This document shows, piece after piece, positions 9,149 through 18,038 of a stretch of DNA of 64,000 nucleotides. The notes under the pieces are model-generated. The model saw only the letters and a list, made by a program, of their open reading frames with translations. It made no database searches and was not told the origin of the DNA. Every line of letters begins with the position of its first letter. Position 1 is the first letter of the stretch. Source of the stretch: Planctomycetota bacterium (GTDB taxonomy: Bacteria; Planctomycetota; Phycisphaerae; Phycisphaerales; Phycisphaeraceae); assembly GCA_016350165.1 (NCBI GenBank), contig CP066225.1, positions 3,348,001-3,412,000 of the forward strand, written 5' to 3'. The translations under genes and the position numbers were made by a program.

Positions 9149-10507
9149 TTAAATTGCGTTTGTCGGTGTGGTGGAATGTTTGAAGGGGAGATGGATACGG
9201 AAAGTTGAACCGGAGCCGAGAACTGAGTCAACGGAGACGCGCCCACCATGTGCTTCTGCGACGTGTTTGACGATGGAAAGTCCGAGACCGGTGCCACCGA
9301 GTTCGCGTGAACGTGCTTTATCTGTGCGATAGAAACGTTCGAAAATTCGAGGTAGATGTTCGGGTTCGATGCCACGACCTTCGTCGGTGATTGAGATGAT
9401 GACTTCTTGATCGGTGCGTTCGCCGATGATCTGGACGTCGGTGTTTTCAGGTGAGTATTTGATTGCGTTTGAAAGTAAGTTGACGACTGCTTGCTCGAGT
9501 AGTGGTGGGTTGGCTTTACATGAGAGTGAGTCGGGGCATATGACTTGAACGTGTGTGTTCTTCTCTTTGGCTATGGCGGAGCATGTTTCGTTAGCGCCGC
9601 GGATAACACCGATGACATTGGTGGACATGAGTTCAGCTCGGATGTCTTGGCCTTCTTGTTCTATTCGTGCGATAGACAATAAATCTTCAACGATAGCGGC
9701 TAGACGGTCTGACTGACGCAGAATGATATTGAGGAAACGCTTGCCGTCTTCAGTGACAAGTTCAGGATCATCTAAAACTGTTTCTACAGCTGCTTTGATT
9801 GCACTAACAGGTGTCTTCACTTCATGTGAAACATTAGCAACGAAGTCTTGACGTACAGATTCAAGACGGCGTAAACGTGTGACATCATGCAATACAAGAA
9901 CAACACCTGTACGAACACCTTCAGCATCACGAAGGATCGCAGATTGTGCTTGTAGTTGACGATCACCTTCTGGGTTGTCAGGTACACGAAGCGTTATCTC
10001 TGTAGAAATAGGGGTATTTTGACGTAGTGTCTGATGAACAAAAGATTGTAATGCAGTATTACGAACGACTTCTTGAATTGATCGGCCGATTGCAATGGTT
10101 GGTTCAACTTCAAGCATGTTTGCTGCAGCTTGGTTTAAGCTGATGATATGCTCGTCGAGATCAATTGCAACTACACCCTCAACCATGGATGTAAGAACTG
10201 TGCCAAGTTCATTACGCTGACGTACGACAGTTGAGAGACGGTCTTCGAGTTGCCTGGCCATGGAGTTGAGCGCTTCAGCGAGTTCGGCAATTTGAAGTGG
10301 ACCTTTGATTGCAACGCGTTGTGTGAGGTCGCCCTGAGCAAAGCGGCCGGCAGCTTCTCGCAATTCTTTAAGCGAACGACTTATCAGAACGAGAATAAAG
10401 ACGCAGACGCATGCAATGATGCCTGCACCGATGAGTACCATGATGATAGGTGACTCGCCGACTGCAAGTAATGTTGAAACTGGATCATGTGTGATCATCA
10501 AAGGCAT
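9149..10507 (-). CDS. phoR: PhoR-type sensor histidine kinase
   Basis: A 452-residue membrane histidine kinase. Domains in order: one transmembrane helix (about 20-43), HAMP (44-95), PAS (about 97-212), HisKA with FVANVSHEVKTP and phospho-acceptor H228, and an HATPase domain with the N box NLLSNAIKYS and the DEGRGI and GGTGLGLSIV ATP-lid motifs. There is almost no extracytoplasmic part, as in PhoR proteins that sense phosphate through PhoU and a transporter. It follows phoB on the same strand with a 194-bp gap, so it may be co-transcribed or have its own promoter. Assignment to PhoR rather than another kinase rests on architecture and the PhoU/PiT/porin context. Confidence 0.87.
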   Translation of the reverse strand: MPLMITHDPVSTLLAVGESPIIMVLIGAGIIACVCVFILVLISRSLKELREAAGRFAQGDLTQRVAIKGPLQIAELAEALNSMARQLEDRLSTVVRQRNELGTVLTSMVEGVVAIDLDEHIISLNQAAANMLEVEPTIAIGRSIQEVVRNTALQSFVHQTLRQNTPISTEITLRVPDNPEGDRQLQAQSAILRDAEGVRTGVVLVLHDVTRLRRLESVRQDFVANVSHEVKTPVSAIKAAVETVLDDPELVTEDGKRFLNIILRQSDRLAAIVEDLLSIARIEQEGQDIRAELMSTNVIGVIRGANETCSAIAKEKNTHVQVICPDSLSCKANPPLLEQAVVNLLSNAIKYSPENTDVQIIGERTDQEVIISITDEGRGIEPEHLPRIFERFYRTDKARSRELGGTGLGLSIVKHVAEAHGGRVSVDSVLGSGSTFRIHLPFKHSTTPTNAI

Positions 10508-10701
10508 GAAGCTAAAAGTCCTGTGTTTGAAGTGATTTTACGCCATGGTGATCGACTAATCCATATCAACATGCCTCGTGCTGGGGGTATGTGATAAATA
10601 TGAACGTTGAATGGACAGCGATTACGCTAATCATGAACACAGTGCGTAAGTAGATTTTGTAAAATATAAGATTAGAAACAGGCAGGGGTGTTGTCGTGTG
10701 A

Positions 10702-11442
10702 CTACTCTTTAAAGCGGTAGCCTACACCACGAACTGTTTCGATGTTGCGGCCAGCGTCTTTAAGCTTGCGACGTAATGCAACAACCTGTACATCAACTGA
10801 GCGATCTGTAACAGCAGCGAAACCTTCGTGAATGGTTTCGATAATTTGTTGCCTTGTAAAGACACGACCTGGCTTGCTCATGATAAGTGAAAGCAATTTA
10901 AACTCAGTAGCAGTCATGTCGATCGGATCGCCATTGGCAATGACTTCGTGACGATCAGGGTCGATGTGGATACCGCCGGCTGAGATGGTTGAGCCAGATT
11001 GTGCACTAAGTAATTCTGCTTCTGCACGACGGAGTACGGCACGGATGCGAGCCATGAGGATGCGTGGGCTGAATGGTTTTGTGATGTAGTCATCGGCACC
11101 CATTTCAAGGCCACGAACGATGTCGGATTCTTCGCCACGAGCGGTAAGCATGATGACGGGGATGTTGGCGGTATGTTCGCGTGATTTGAGAGTGCGGCAC
11201 ACTTCCAAGCCATCCATTGCGGGGAGCATAAGGTCGAGGAGAATCAGGTCGGGGGTCTGTGAGCGAACCTGTTTGAGGCCATCTTCACCAGTGGAGGCTG
11301 TGATTGTGTTAAAGCCTTCTCGGTTGAGATTGTATTTAAGAAGTTCCAGAAGATCCTGCTCATCCTCGACGAGTAAGATTGTGGTCATTTCTTCTTGTTG
11401 GCTGTTGGATGAAGCGGTCATTGTTGTGAATGTATCTCTCAT
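10702..11442 (-). CDS. phoB: PhoB-type response regulator
   Basis: A 246-residue OmpR/PhoB-family transcription factor. The receiver domain holds the acidic pair E26-D27, phospho-acceptor D70 (LILLDLMLP) and the conserved lysine in ITKPFSP. A winged-helix DNA-binding domain follows (about 150-245), with recognition-helix sequence TDRSVDVQVVALRRKL and the terminal RGVGYRF typical of this family. Two starts are reasonable: 11442 (AAGGAA upstream) and a site 18 codons later (MTTILLVEDEQ), which matches the usual PhoB N-terminus better; the longer form is given. With PhoR it should activate phosphate-starvation genes such as the adjacent porins and the pit operon. Confidence 0.9.
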   Translation of the reverse strand: MRDTFTTMTASSNSQQEEMTTILLVEDEQDLLELLKYNLNREGFNTITASTGEDGLKQVRSQTPDLILLDLMLPAMDGLEVCRTLKSREHTANIPVIMLTARGEESDIVRGLEMGADDYITKPFSPRILMARIRAVLRRAEAELLSAQSGSTISAGGIHIDPDRHEVIANGDPIDMTATEFKLLSLIMSKPGRVFTRQQIIETIHEGFAAVTDRSVDVQVVALRRKLKDAGRNIETVRGVGYRFKE

Positions 11443-11632
11443 GGCTCACGTTCCTTGGTGTTTGGCCTTTGAATGGCATAAGGATAACGCGGCATTGTTA
11501 AGGAATGATGAGATATGTTAGCCAAATTGTTAGGGAACTGTAAGAAATATCTGCGATGTGTAACTATTTGTATGTATTAGGGTTGTTGGGTTGATGAGAG
11601 GAAATAAGTGTGCGGATTTGGCACGATAGGCA

Positions 11633-11670
11633 TAAAAAAATAGCGACCCGGCGGTTGGCTGCCGGGTCGC
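11633..11670 (-). terminator. Rho-independent terminator after the first porin
   Basis: A perfect 10-bp GC-rich stem (GCGACCCGGC at 11643-11652 with GCCGGGTCGC at 11661-11670) is followed on the - strand by a T-run (A-run 11633-11640). It ends transcription of the porin at 11718-13208 before phoB. Confidence 0.92.
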
Positions 11671-11717
11671 ATATGTTTTCCCATTCCTGCGTTAAGCAGG
11701 CACAACATACGGGGGCG

Positions 11718-13208
11718 TTAGAACGCAATCTGGAATTGGCCGCGGATAGCAACAATGTTGTTGTCGCTGATACGTTGGCCAGGACCGTTGTTCAGACCAA
11801 GTGCTGGGCCGAACGGGTTACGAGCGAATGCATAGCTTTGAGCTTGTGGGATATCGCCTTGGAAGAACCAGACAACGTCCATGCTGAGCTTAGCATTCTG
11901 ACGAGCGAAGTAGTAGTTGAAGCCGAAGGTTGCGCCAATAATATCTTCTGCGCCAGCAGTACCATCGGTAAACCATTCGCCACGAACGAATGGCTGGAAT
12001 TCATCAGTCAGCATATAGGCCAAGTATGCAATCGCACCGTAGGAGTCACGATCTGTGAACTGTTCGGTAGGATTGATGTACTTAGAACCCATGAATGCAC
12101 CCATGATGCTCAAGCCATTTTGCTTCCACAATGCATCTGCAGTGTATGAGAAGTAGTCAGCGCCGCCACCAAGGTTACGAGTTACGCCGAGCTTAGCGAT
12201 TTCGTAGTTAACAGCTGCACCCACGAAGAATGCACTGTCATCACCACGCCAAGCGACGAAGTCGTCTTGCTGGTCCCAGTCGCCCCAGACTTTCCAGTCT
12301 GCACGGCCGGTGACGCCGAATTCAACAGCATTACTGCCGAAGACTGCGAAGCCATAGTTGTTAGAGTTAATTGTATTGTTGCCGTAGAGCTGCAGGCCGC
12401 CATCGTCGTTGAACGGGTTAAGGTTCACACGGCTACCGTTGTTGATCGAGGTGAAGATCTTGAAGTTTTCAAAACCTGTGTACTCAAGCAAGAACTGAGC
12501 TGTACGACCGATGTTGAAGAATTCGGTTGCAGAAGCACGGTCAACTGCGAGAAGATCAGTTTCGTACAGGAGGAATTCGCGAAGGAATGGGGTCTTCATA
12601 ACACCAGCATAAAGCTTGATGTCATCAGTGACCTGCTTACTCATTCCGGCTTCCTGCATGTAAACGAAGCCGTTTTGACGGAGAGTTCCGTCTGGTCCCT
12701 GATTCGTTGATGTATCGAATTCAGGAATGTTTGTAGCCAACTGGAAGAAATATCCCCATGACGGATCGATGATATGACCGTCAAGACGGATCTTCGCCCT
12801 GTTGAGCTGGAATTGGTTTTGATCGTCACCGCCGGTGCCGTTTGCTCTACTGTTCTGGAAGTTGGCAACGTAACGAATCTGTGCAAAAGCACTGATATTC
12901 ATTAAGAAGTTACCATCTGCAGATTTCAGGAAGAATTTGCCGTTGTCATTACCGGCCATCATGCCTTCCTGCAACAGGGTCGAGCGGGTTTCCGCATCCG
13001 ACAGCACGTCACGAATCAAGCCCTTGATCTCTGAAGCTCTGCGCTCGTTGAGCCAATTTTCGTCACTGTTTTGACGAAGTGCTGCGACTTCAGCACGCAG
13101 AGTATCGACCTCTGAGCGTAGTGCGTCAGCCTCACTGGCAAGAGCTGGTCCGGTCAGCCCCGCCAAGAGTGCCCCAGCGATCAGTGTCGTGGGTCGCTTG
13201 CCAAACAT
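11718..13208 (-). CDS. OprP/OprO-like phosphate-selective porin (paralog 1)
   Basis: A 496-residue outer-membrane porin. The N-terminus is a signal peptide ending near ALASEAD, then a coiled coil and a module shared with three neighbouring paralogs: NERRASEIKGLIRDVLSDAE, LLQEG, FFLKSADGNFLMN. The remainder is a beta-barrel with RYVANF, LNRAKIRLDG, TPFLREFLL and LLAVDRASATEFF, closing with aromatic-ended strands and a final IRGQFQIAF, a C-terminal phenylalanine typical of Bam substrates. The family is the Pfam phosphate-selective porin O/P group; actual selectivity is not provable here. GCAAGGAGACGC precedes the ATG. It has its own terminator and 380 bp of upstream region, so it is probably monocistronic and perhaps under PhoB. 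Confidence 0.85.
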   Translation of the reverse strand: MFGKRPTTLIAGALLAGLTGPALASEADALRSEVDTLRAEVAALRQNSDENWLNERRASEIKGLIRDVLSDAETRSTLLQEGMMAGNDNGKFFLKSADGNFLMNISAFAQIRYVANFQNSRANGTGGDDQNQFQLNRAKIRLDGHIIDPSWGYFFQLATNIPEFDTSTNQGPDGTLRQNGFVYMQEAGMSKQVTDDIKLYAGVMKTPFLREFLLYETDLLAVDRASATEFFNIGRTAQFLLEYTGFENFKIFTSINNGSRVNLNPFNDDGGLQLYGNNTINSNNYGFAVFGSNAVEFGVTGRADWKVWGDWDQQDDFVAWRGDDSAFFVGAAVNYEIAKLGVTRNLGGGADYFSYTADALWKQNGLSIMGAFMGSKYINPTEQFTDRDSYGAIAYLAYMLTDEFQPFVRGEWFTDGTAGAEDIIGATFGFNYYFARQNAKLSMDVVWFFQGDIPQAQSYAFARNPFGPALGLNNGPGQRISDNNIVAIRGQFQIAF

Positions 13209-13588
13209 GTAGCGTCTCCTTGCTTAAACATTGACTTTCTTTGGTTCCCAAACGTCCCCGTTATTGCCAACCTGAACGCAGGGAAAACAATCAATTAGTT
13301 CGATGAGCCGCACGTACGACTCAGTTTGTTCCTTCGGTTAATTCTGCGTAATTGATCATGTTTTTTTAAATAAATAGCAAAATCTTGCTATCGGTCTTCA
13401 CACCAAAAGCGGCTCTTTTACAAAGCTAAATTGCACAAAAGCACTTCTAGCACGAATGAATCAATTACTCAGACACTGCCAATACTCATTGTTACTAAGG
13501 GATACAACCAACTTATATGAATCAATTTAGATCTACGCAAAAATCCGCATACGCGTAAATCCATACAGCTTTGTCCGTTATCGACTTC
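13209..13588. other. Upstream region of porin 1
   Basis: A 380-bp spacer between the thioesterase stop and porin 1. It contains a small perfect hairpin TAGCAA-AATC-TTGCTA (13375-13390) following a T-run, and an A+T-rich stretch that probably includes the porin promoter. No gene is supported. Confidence 0.35.
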
Positions 13589-14089
13589 TCAACTCACGGA
13601 CTGTAAAAATTTATCAATCATTTCTTTGGACATCCGCTGGGGCCGCTCATTTTCACGGTTCATGAATATCCAATTCGTCACAGCTCGTGCAACTGTCTTA
13701 CCATCCGTGACGCGTACTACCTGATATCGTCTGATCGCTGTGAATCTCTCCATCTTATCGGGCCAAGTTGCGACAACTAGTTGATCACACCAAAACGACT
13801 GAGCGAGATATTCAACTTCATGTTTTCGAACAAAAAATGCCGCCCCTGTTTCCTGATAGAACGTCGTTCCATAACCTACTGCATCTGAATGTGCGACTGC
13901 TGCCTGCTCCATCCATTTTACATATGTGACGTTATTGACATGACCCTGACCATCGATATCACTTTTATCTAAGTTCACATGGTATATAAAGGGTTTTTTT
14001 ACATCAAATAAAATTTTATCGCCAGTCTCTGTGTATAAATCAATGCTAACCGGTTCAGATTTATTTTCGCATTCATGATTCATGTTCAT
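13589..14089 (-). CDS. 4HBT-fold acyl-CoA thioesterase
   Basis: A 166-residue hotdog-fold protein of the YbgC/4-hydroxybenzoyl-CoA thioesterase type, which hydrolyses acyl-CoA thioesters in the cytoplasm. The motif DIDGQGHVNNVTYVKWMEQA matches the family signature with the conserved Asp/His-Asn helix start; VKW and the later ATWPDKMERF and AVTNWIFMN strands fit the fold. An extra N-terminal 35 residues, rich in acidic residues, precede the domain, so the true start could be internal. It stands alone between porin genes on the same strand; nothing suggests a pathway. Substrate unknown. Confidence 0.82.
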   Translation of the reverse strand: MNMNHECENKSEPVSIDLYTETGDKILFDVKKPFIYHVNLDKSDIDGQGHVNNVTYVKWMEQAAVAHSDAVGYGTTFYQETGAAFFVRKHEVEYLAQSFWCDQLVVATWPDKMERFTAIRRYQVVRVTDGKTVARAVTNWIFMNRENERPQRMSKEMIDKFLQSVS

Positions 14090-14205
14090 GGCGTCTACCT
14101 ACTTGCCTTGTTTAATATCTAATACAAGGTTAGATGCTAATTAATACTTTATAAATAGCGTCTTTTAACCTTTATGATTTTCATTAAACACACTCGCAGA
14201 ACAAT

Positions 14206-14544
14206 CTATTCTTCTTGATTACCTTCTTGTTTGATCGTTGGATCAAGTGATCTAAGGTATGGCCATGAGTAGATTCCCGTATGATGGCCGTCTGAAAAAA
14301 AGATGCGGAGAGCATAGTTACCAACAAGTTCGATGTTCTCTGCTTCGACATGATCATCGCCTGCACCGGCTGGCAGAATGGTCAGCGGATTCGTTTTCAT
14401 CTCTTCACGCAACTTCTTTTCTTCTGCGCTAGGGGAGCTTTTTCGTAAAAACGAAATTTCGTAGACAGACGTGTGGCCATCCTCCCACTCAATCGTCAAC
14501 GCCTTGTCACGTTTCAGGTCAATATGTTTTGGTCGAATAGACAT
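14206..14544 (-). CDS. DUF971 (GBBH-like N-terminal domain) protein
   Basis: A 112-residue protein consisting of one DUF971 domain, the small fold also found at the N-terminus of gamma-butyrobetaine hydroxylase and in some Fe-S scaffold-associated proteins. Visible hallmarks are LTIEWEDGHTSVYEISFLR near the start and the terminal ALRIFFSDGHHTGIYSWPYL, where the His and Tyr-Ser-Trp positions are strongly conserved. AGGTGA precedes the ATG. It follows porin 2 on the same strand by about 70 bp, so read-through is possible. No catalytic function can be assigned. Confidence 0.85.
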   Translation of the reverse strand: MSIRPKHIDLKRDKALTIEWEDGHTSVYEISFLRKSSPSAEEKKLREEMKTNPLTILPAGAGDDHVEAENIELVGNYALRIFFSDGHHTGIYSWPYLRSLDPTIKQEGNQEE

Positions 14545-14613
14545 TCACCTATTGTAGCATCACAACCAGTTCATGTGCTCATGGCCAGGGACTCAAAGTC
14601 GTACCAGATCAAA

Positions 14614-16161
14614 TTAGAATTGAAGTTGTAATTGAGTACGAAATACAAACATATTGTTTTCGCTGAAGCTTCCGGTTGTACCCAGCCCATACAACGGGAT
14701 GAAAACGGGCTCAGTAAATGGATTGATTTCTAGTGAATTAAATGCATCGCCAGTAAAGAACCACACAATGTCTGAAGTCCATTTAACATTCTGTCTGCTG
14801 AAGTAAACATTCACACCTGTGTTCATCGCGACTGGATCGCCAGCCCCTTCTACGTCAGGGTGCATCCATTCAAATCGTAAAAAAGGCTGATACTTGCCTT
14901 CATGCAAATATGCAGCTTCAAGCTGTGCGCCAAACAAATCTCGATCTTGTATTTCTTGTGAAGCATGACGTATAAAAGCACCATAACCCATACCCGCCAA
15001 AAACCAGTTGTCGAAATGCCATGCCCCATCAACCGTAAAAGAAAGGTAATCACCATTGCCTGGAAAGATTGAGAAGTTATCTGTGATATCTTGATTCGCA
15101 ATTTGATAATTGATCGCAGCCCCTAGAATCGCAGTGTCCTCAGTGCCTGGCCACGCAACGTTCTTATATTGTAATAGCCATGTACCAAATAACCGCCAAT
15201 CCGCTCTTGCCGTTATTGATAATGTTGCTGGATCATTGCCAATCGTGTAATAACCGCGTGGTGGAATTAAAGACAAATCGCGTCGCGTACCATTACTAAG
15301 TGCTGCATAGAGTCTGACGTTCTCGCTGCCAAACCACTGCATTTGCAATTGCACCTGACGGTTTAGGTTGAAAAAATATGATGTCGCTGTTCGGTCAACT
15401 GAAAGTAATTCCGCAGCAGAAGCGAGTTGTGTACGTAGAAATGGCAACTTCATCAAGCCGAACATCATCTTGAAGTCATCATTGATAAAGTAGCTCGCAT
15501 AAGCTTCCTGTATAAATGTTCGTCCAAGGTCTGGAGGTGAAACCTCCAACTGCAATCTGAATCCGATTCGTTCGTCAACAACATTCCCATGCCACCAAAT
15601 ACGTGCGCGTCTTGTCTCAAACCCCAATTGTGTAGGCCCACCTGTAAACACATCTGTACTATCCGAAGGTGGTGGTCCAGCAGGGCGGCCATTCATCTGG
15701 TTAATCGCAAACCAGTTTTGCATAAAAGCATTGATATATAAGCGATATTTTGAATCAGCAGATTGCAGGAAGAATTGGCCACCTTGGTTTCCTGCATAGA
15801 TTCCACCACCATCGATTTGGTTCCTCGTGCTCGCATCCTCAAGAACATCATCGATCAAGCTACGTATCTCTCGCGTCCACCTTTCATCAAGTTCCTTCTT
15901 ATTGAATTGTTGATCGAGTGATTGTAATCGTGATTCTAGTTTCGCAACATGGCTTTCAAGTTCAGCAATACGTCTTTCTGGCGAGACTTCTTGTGCATAT
16001 ATTGATAAAGAGTTAACTGCAACAATAACAATAAATACACATAGGTATAAAGTTCTTACAACCAGATGTAGTTGTAAGCAATCGAGAGGAGACTGTAAGC
16101 AGATTCTGTGCATACTCCAGCAACTCATGGGGACGTGAAAGTTAAATGAGTCATGATGCAA
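14614..16161 (-). CDS. OprP/OprO-like porin (paralog 2)
   Basis: The most divergent of four tandem porin paralogs, up to 515 residues. It has the shared module in altered form (RWTREIRSLIDDVLEDAST, GGQFFLQSADSKYRLYIN), then beta-barrel landmarks such as TRRARIWWHGNV, LPFLRTQL and LLSVDRTATSYFFN, and ends in FRTQLQLQF. The start is uncertain: the frame opens at 16161, but the hydrophobic signal segment (CVFIVIVAVNSLSIYAQ) begins about 45 residues later, and no candidate start has a convincing ribosome site; the signal-proximal Met at about residue 18 is possible. Two hairpins occur upstream at 16273-16335. Selectivity is unknown; an anion or phosphate role is inferred from family and location. 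Confidence 0.78.
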   Translation of the reverse strand: MHHDSFNFHVPMSCWSMHRICLQSPLDCLQLHLVVRTLYLCVFIVIVAVNSLSIYAQEVSPERRIAELESHVAKLESRLQSLDQQFNKKELDERWTREIRSLIDDVLEDASTRNQIDGGGIYAGNQGGQFFLQSADSKYRLYINAFMQNWFAINQMNGRPAGPPPSDSTDVFTGGPTQLGFETRRARIWWHGNVVDERIGFRLQLEVSPPDLGRTFIQEAYASYFINDDFKMMFGLMKLPFLRTQLASAAELLSVDRTATSYFFNLNRQVQLQMQWFGSENVRLYAALSNGTRRDLSLIPPRGYYTIGNDPATLSITARADWRLFGTWLLQYKNVAWPGTEDTAILGAAINYQIANQDITDNFSIFPGNGDYLSFTVDGAWHFDNWFLAGMGYGAFIRHASQEIQDRDLFGAQLEAAYLHEGKYQPFLRFEWMHPDVEGAGDPVAMNTGVNVYFSRQNVKWTSDIVWFFTGDAFNSLEINPFTEPVFIPLYGLGTTGSFSENNMFVFRTQLQLQF

Positions 16162-16465
16162 TGAAACTTATGTATGTGTGTCTATAAAGCTCCTGTTTTA
16201 AATTAAGAGTGAAAGTTGCATGAGTACTTCAGGTAAAGTTAAGTAGTAGCACGTAGTATTAGCGATGAGCCCGCTCACTTCACAGTGAGCTTCTTCAGGT
16301 ACAAATAACCATATTGCCTATCGGTCTGGTTATTTGGTTACGTGCAATAATCCACCTGTTCTACGCTCTATATCTGATTTTGCAGGCCCGTATAACAAAA
16401 CGTATAACCGTAAGGCCAATAATCGACTGTCCCTAAGAGTGTTATCATTGATTATGTGCATAAAA
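16162..16465. other. Upstream region of porin 2 with two hairpins
   Basis: No gene is visible. Two perfect inverted repeats sit side by side: GCTCACT-TCAC-AGTGAGC (16273-16290) and AAATAACCA/TGGTTATTT (16303-16311 with 16327-16335). Neither has a T-run directly after it, so they may be operators or mRNA structures rather than terminators. Confidence 0.4.
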
Positions 16466-16497
16466 AAAGAGTGATCCAATAGTAGTGGATCACTCTT
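16462..16497 (-). terminator. Rho-independent terminator after porin 3
   Basis: A 12-bp perfect stem (AAGAGTGATCCA at 16467-16478 with TGGATCACTCTT at 16486-16497) followed on the - strand by a T-run (A-run from 16462). It terminates the porin at 16520-17782. Confidence 0.92.
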
Positions 16498-16519
16498 AGT
16501 TATTCAGTCTAACTTTATA

Positions 16520-17782
16520 TTAGAAAGCAAGCTGGAATTGAGCACGGAGTTCGGTGATATCGTGATCGTTCTCATCGAAACCTTCAATGTAGCGAACGAC
16601 ATCAGCAGTTAACTTGGCTTTATGCTTGTTCATAAAGTAGTTTGCACCGAATGTGATTGCCTTCTGTGTGTCTTGGCGGTCATTGTCAAGCCACTCGTAG
16701 CGAAGGTAAGGCTGAATATCATCATCCATGTTATATGCAAGGTCAGCGACAACACCATTGATTGTTATGTCACTATCATTGTCATTGAATGAAGATAGGC
16801 CACTATATGCTATTGCTGCAGTCCACTGTTTGGCTTTGTAGAGTGCATCAACAGTCCAAAGAAGCAGATCGCCATTTTTCGACATTGAGCGATCACCACG
16901 CTCATAATTAACACCAGCACCTACAAACAATGCATCTTGATCGCCAGTCCATGAGACGTAGTCGCATGCCTGATCCCAGTCGCCCGCCAATTTCCAATCA
17001 AAGCGTGTGGTTGAAGAGAAATCAGCATCATTTGTGGCCATGTCCCCATAACCCCATTGGCCGATACCATAGCCATTGCTGAGTGTTGTGTTCAGCTTCA
17101 TGTCTTCACTCAGGTCATACTTCACACCCAACTGAGTGCTGAAACCTGTATCGAACAATGCTGTAACAAATGAGCGGTTGTATGTAAGCAGTTTGCTTGA
17201 TGCGACCATTGTTTCACGCTGGAATGGAAGCCAGTTAACACCCATGTAAACTTGGGTATCTTCATTTAGCTTCACACTTGCTTGCGCTTCTTCCATATAC
17301 ACGCTGCCATCATTGCGATTTGTCGCAAGGCAGAATCGGTAGCCATAAACATCATTGACAGTACCGACCATGTATAACTTGGCACGATTTACTTGGAATG
17401 CATGCAAAGTTTCATTATCACGCTTGTCATAGTGTTGCGCTTTTGTGCCAAACTGAATATAGCCCGCAAGATTCATCTTGAAGCTGCCATCGGCACTTCG
17501 AAGAAAGAATTGGCCATCTTCACAACCAGCAAGAATACCATCCTGCAAGAGTGTTGCTCTCGCATCGGCATCAGCCAATACATCTTTGATCAAGCCTTTG
17601 ACTTCAGCTGCGTGTCGTTCACTCAGTGAATCAGAATTTTGTGCACGTTCAAGTGACTCAAGACGTTGTTCTGCAATTTGCAGCTGCTCTTCAACACTGT
17701 TGTGATGAGCAAATGCTGGAGCCGTTAGTGCTGCACTAAGTAATGCAGCTGTAGAAAACATAAAAATACGAGGTGAATGCAT
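16520..17782 (-). CDS. OprP/OprO-like porin (paralog 3)
   Basis: A 420-residue outer-membrane porin, the shortest of the four paralogs. The start at 17782 (MHSPRIFMFSTAALL) is chosen because GGAGAG precedes it; the open frame extends 12 codons further upstream. A signal peptide ends near APAFAHH, then a coiled coil and the shared module (SERHAAEVKGLIKDVLADAD, TLLQDGILAG, FFLRSADGSFKMN). Barrel landmarks include VNRAKLYMVG, MEEAQASVK, WLPFQRETM and the C-terminal LRAQFQLAF. It lacks the loop inserts present in paralogs 1 and 4, which may change the pore. It has its own terminator at 16462-16497, so it is monocistronic. Phosphate selectivity is inferred from family and context. Confidence 0.85.
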   Translation of the reverse strand: MHSPRIFMFSTAALLSAALTAPAFAHHNSVEEQLQIAEQRLESLERAQNSDSLSERHAAEVKGLIKDVLADADARATLLQDGILAGCEDGQFFLRSADGSFKMNLAGYIQFGTKAQHYDKRDNETLHAFQVNRAKLYMVGTVNDVYGYRFCLATNRNDGSVYMEEAQASVKLNEDTQVYMGVNWLPFQRETMVASSKLLTYNRSFVTALFDTGFSTQLGVKYDLSEDMKLNTTLSNGYGIGQWGYGDMATNDADFSSTTRFDWKLAGDWDQACDYVSWTGDQDALFVGAGVNYERGDRSMSKNGDLLLWTVDALYKAKQWTAAIAYSGLSSFNDNDSDITINGVVADLAYNMDDDIQPYLRYEWLDNDRQDTQKAITFGANYFMNKHKAKLTADVVRYIEGFDENDHDITELRAQFQLAF

Positions 17783-17886
17783 TAGTCTCTCCATAACTGA
17801 AAAATTCATCCATGACACAGGCAGTATTTCGAGACACAGGCGATTGATTTATCGAAATGATTTTTAGGATGTAACAAATATGTTTT

Positions 17887-17922
17887 AAAAAGAGCGATCC
17901 ACGGTTGGATGTGGATCGCTCT
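17887..17922 (-). terminator. Rho-independent terminator after porin 4
   Basis: A 12-bp perfect stem (AGAGCGATCCAC at 17891-17902, GTGGATCGCTCT at 17911-17922) followed on the - strand by a short T-run (A-run 17887-17890). It ends the transcript of the porin at 18039-19394 before porin 3. Confidence 0.9.
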
Positions 17923-18038
17923 TTTCGTTTCAGCTCTTATTCATGAAAATTCATGAAGAGCGTGACCGGACGTCAAATTTTTAGCAGCAAAAGTATGAAT
18001 AACTAACTGGCGATCCATACATGCATTGCTGCGCTTGA

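Noticed and set aside
11496-11532. Pho box upstream of phoB
   Set aside because: Three TGTTA words occur but with spacings of 20 and 12 bp, not the 11-bp period, so I do not call it.
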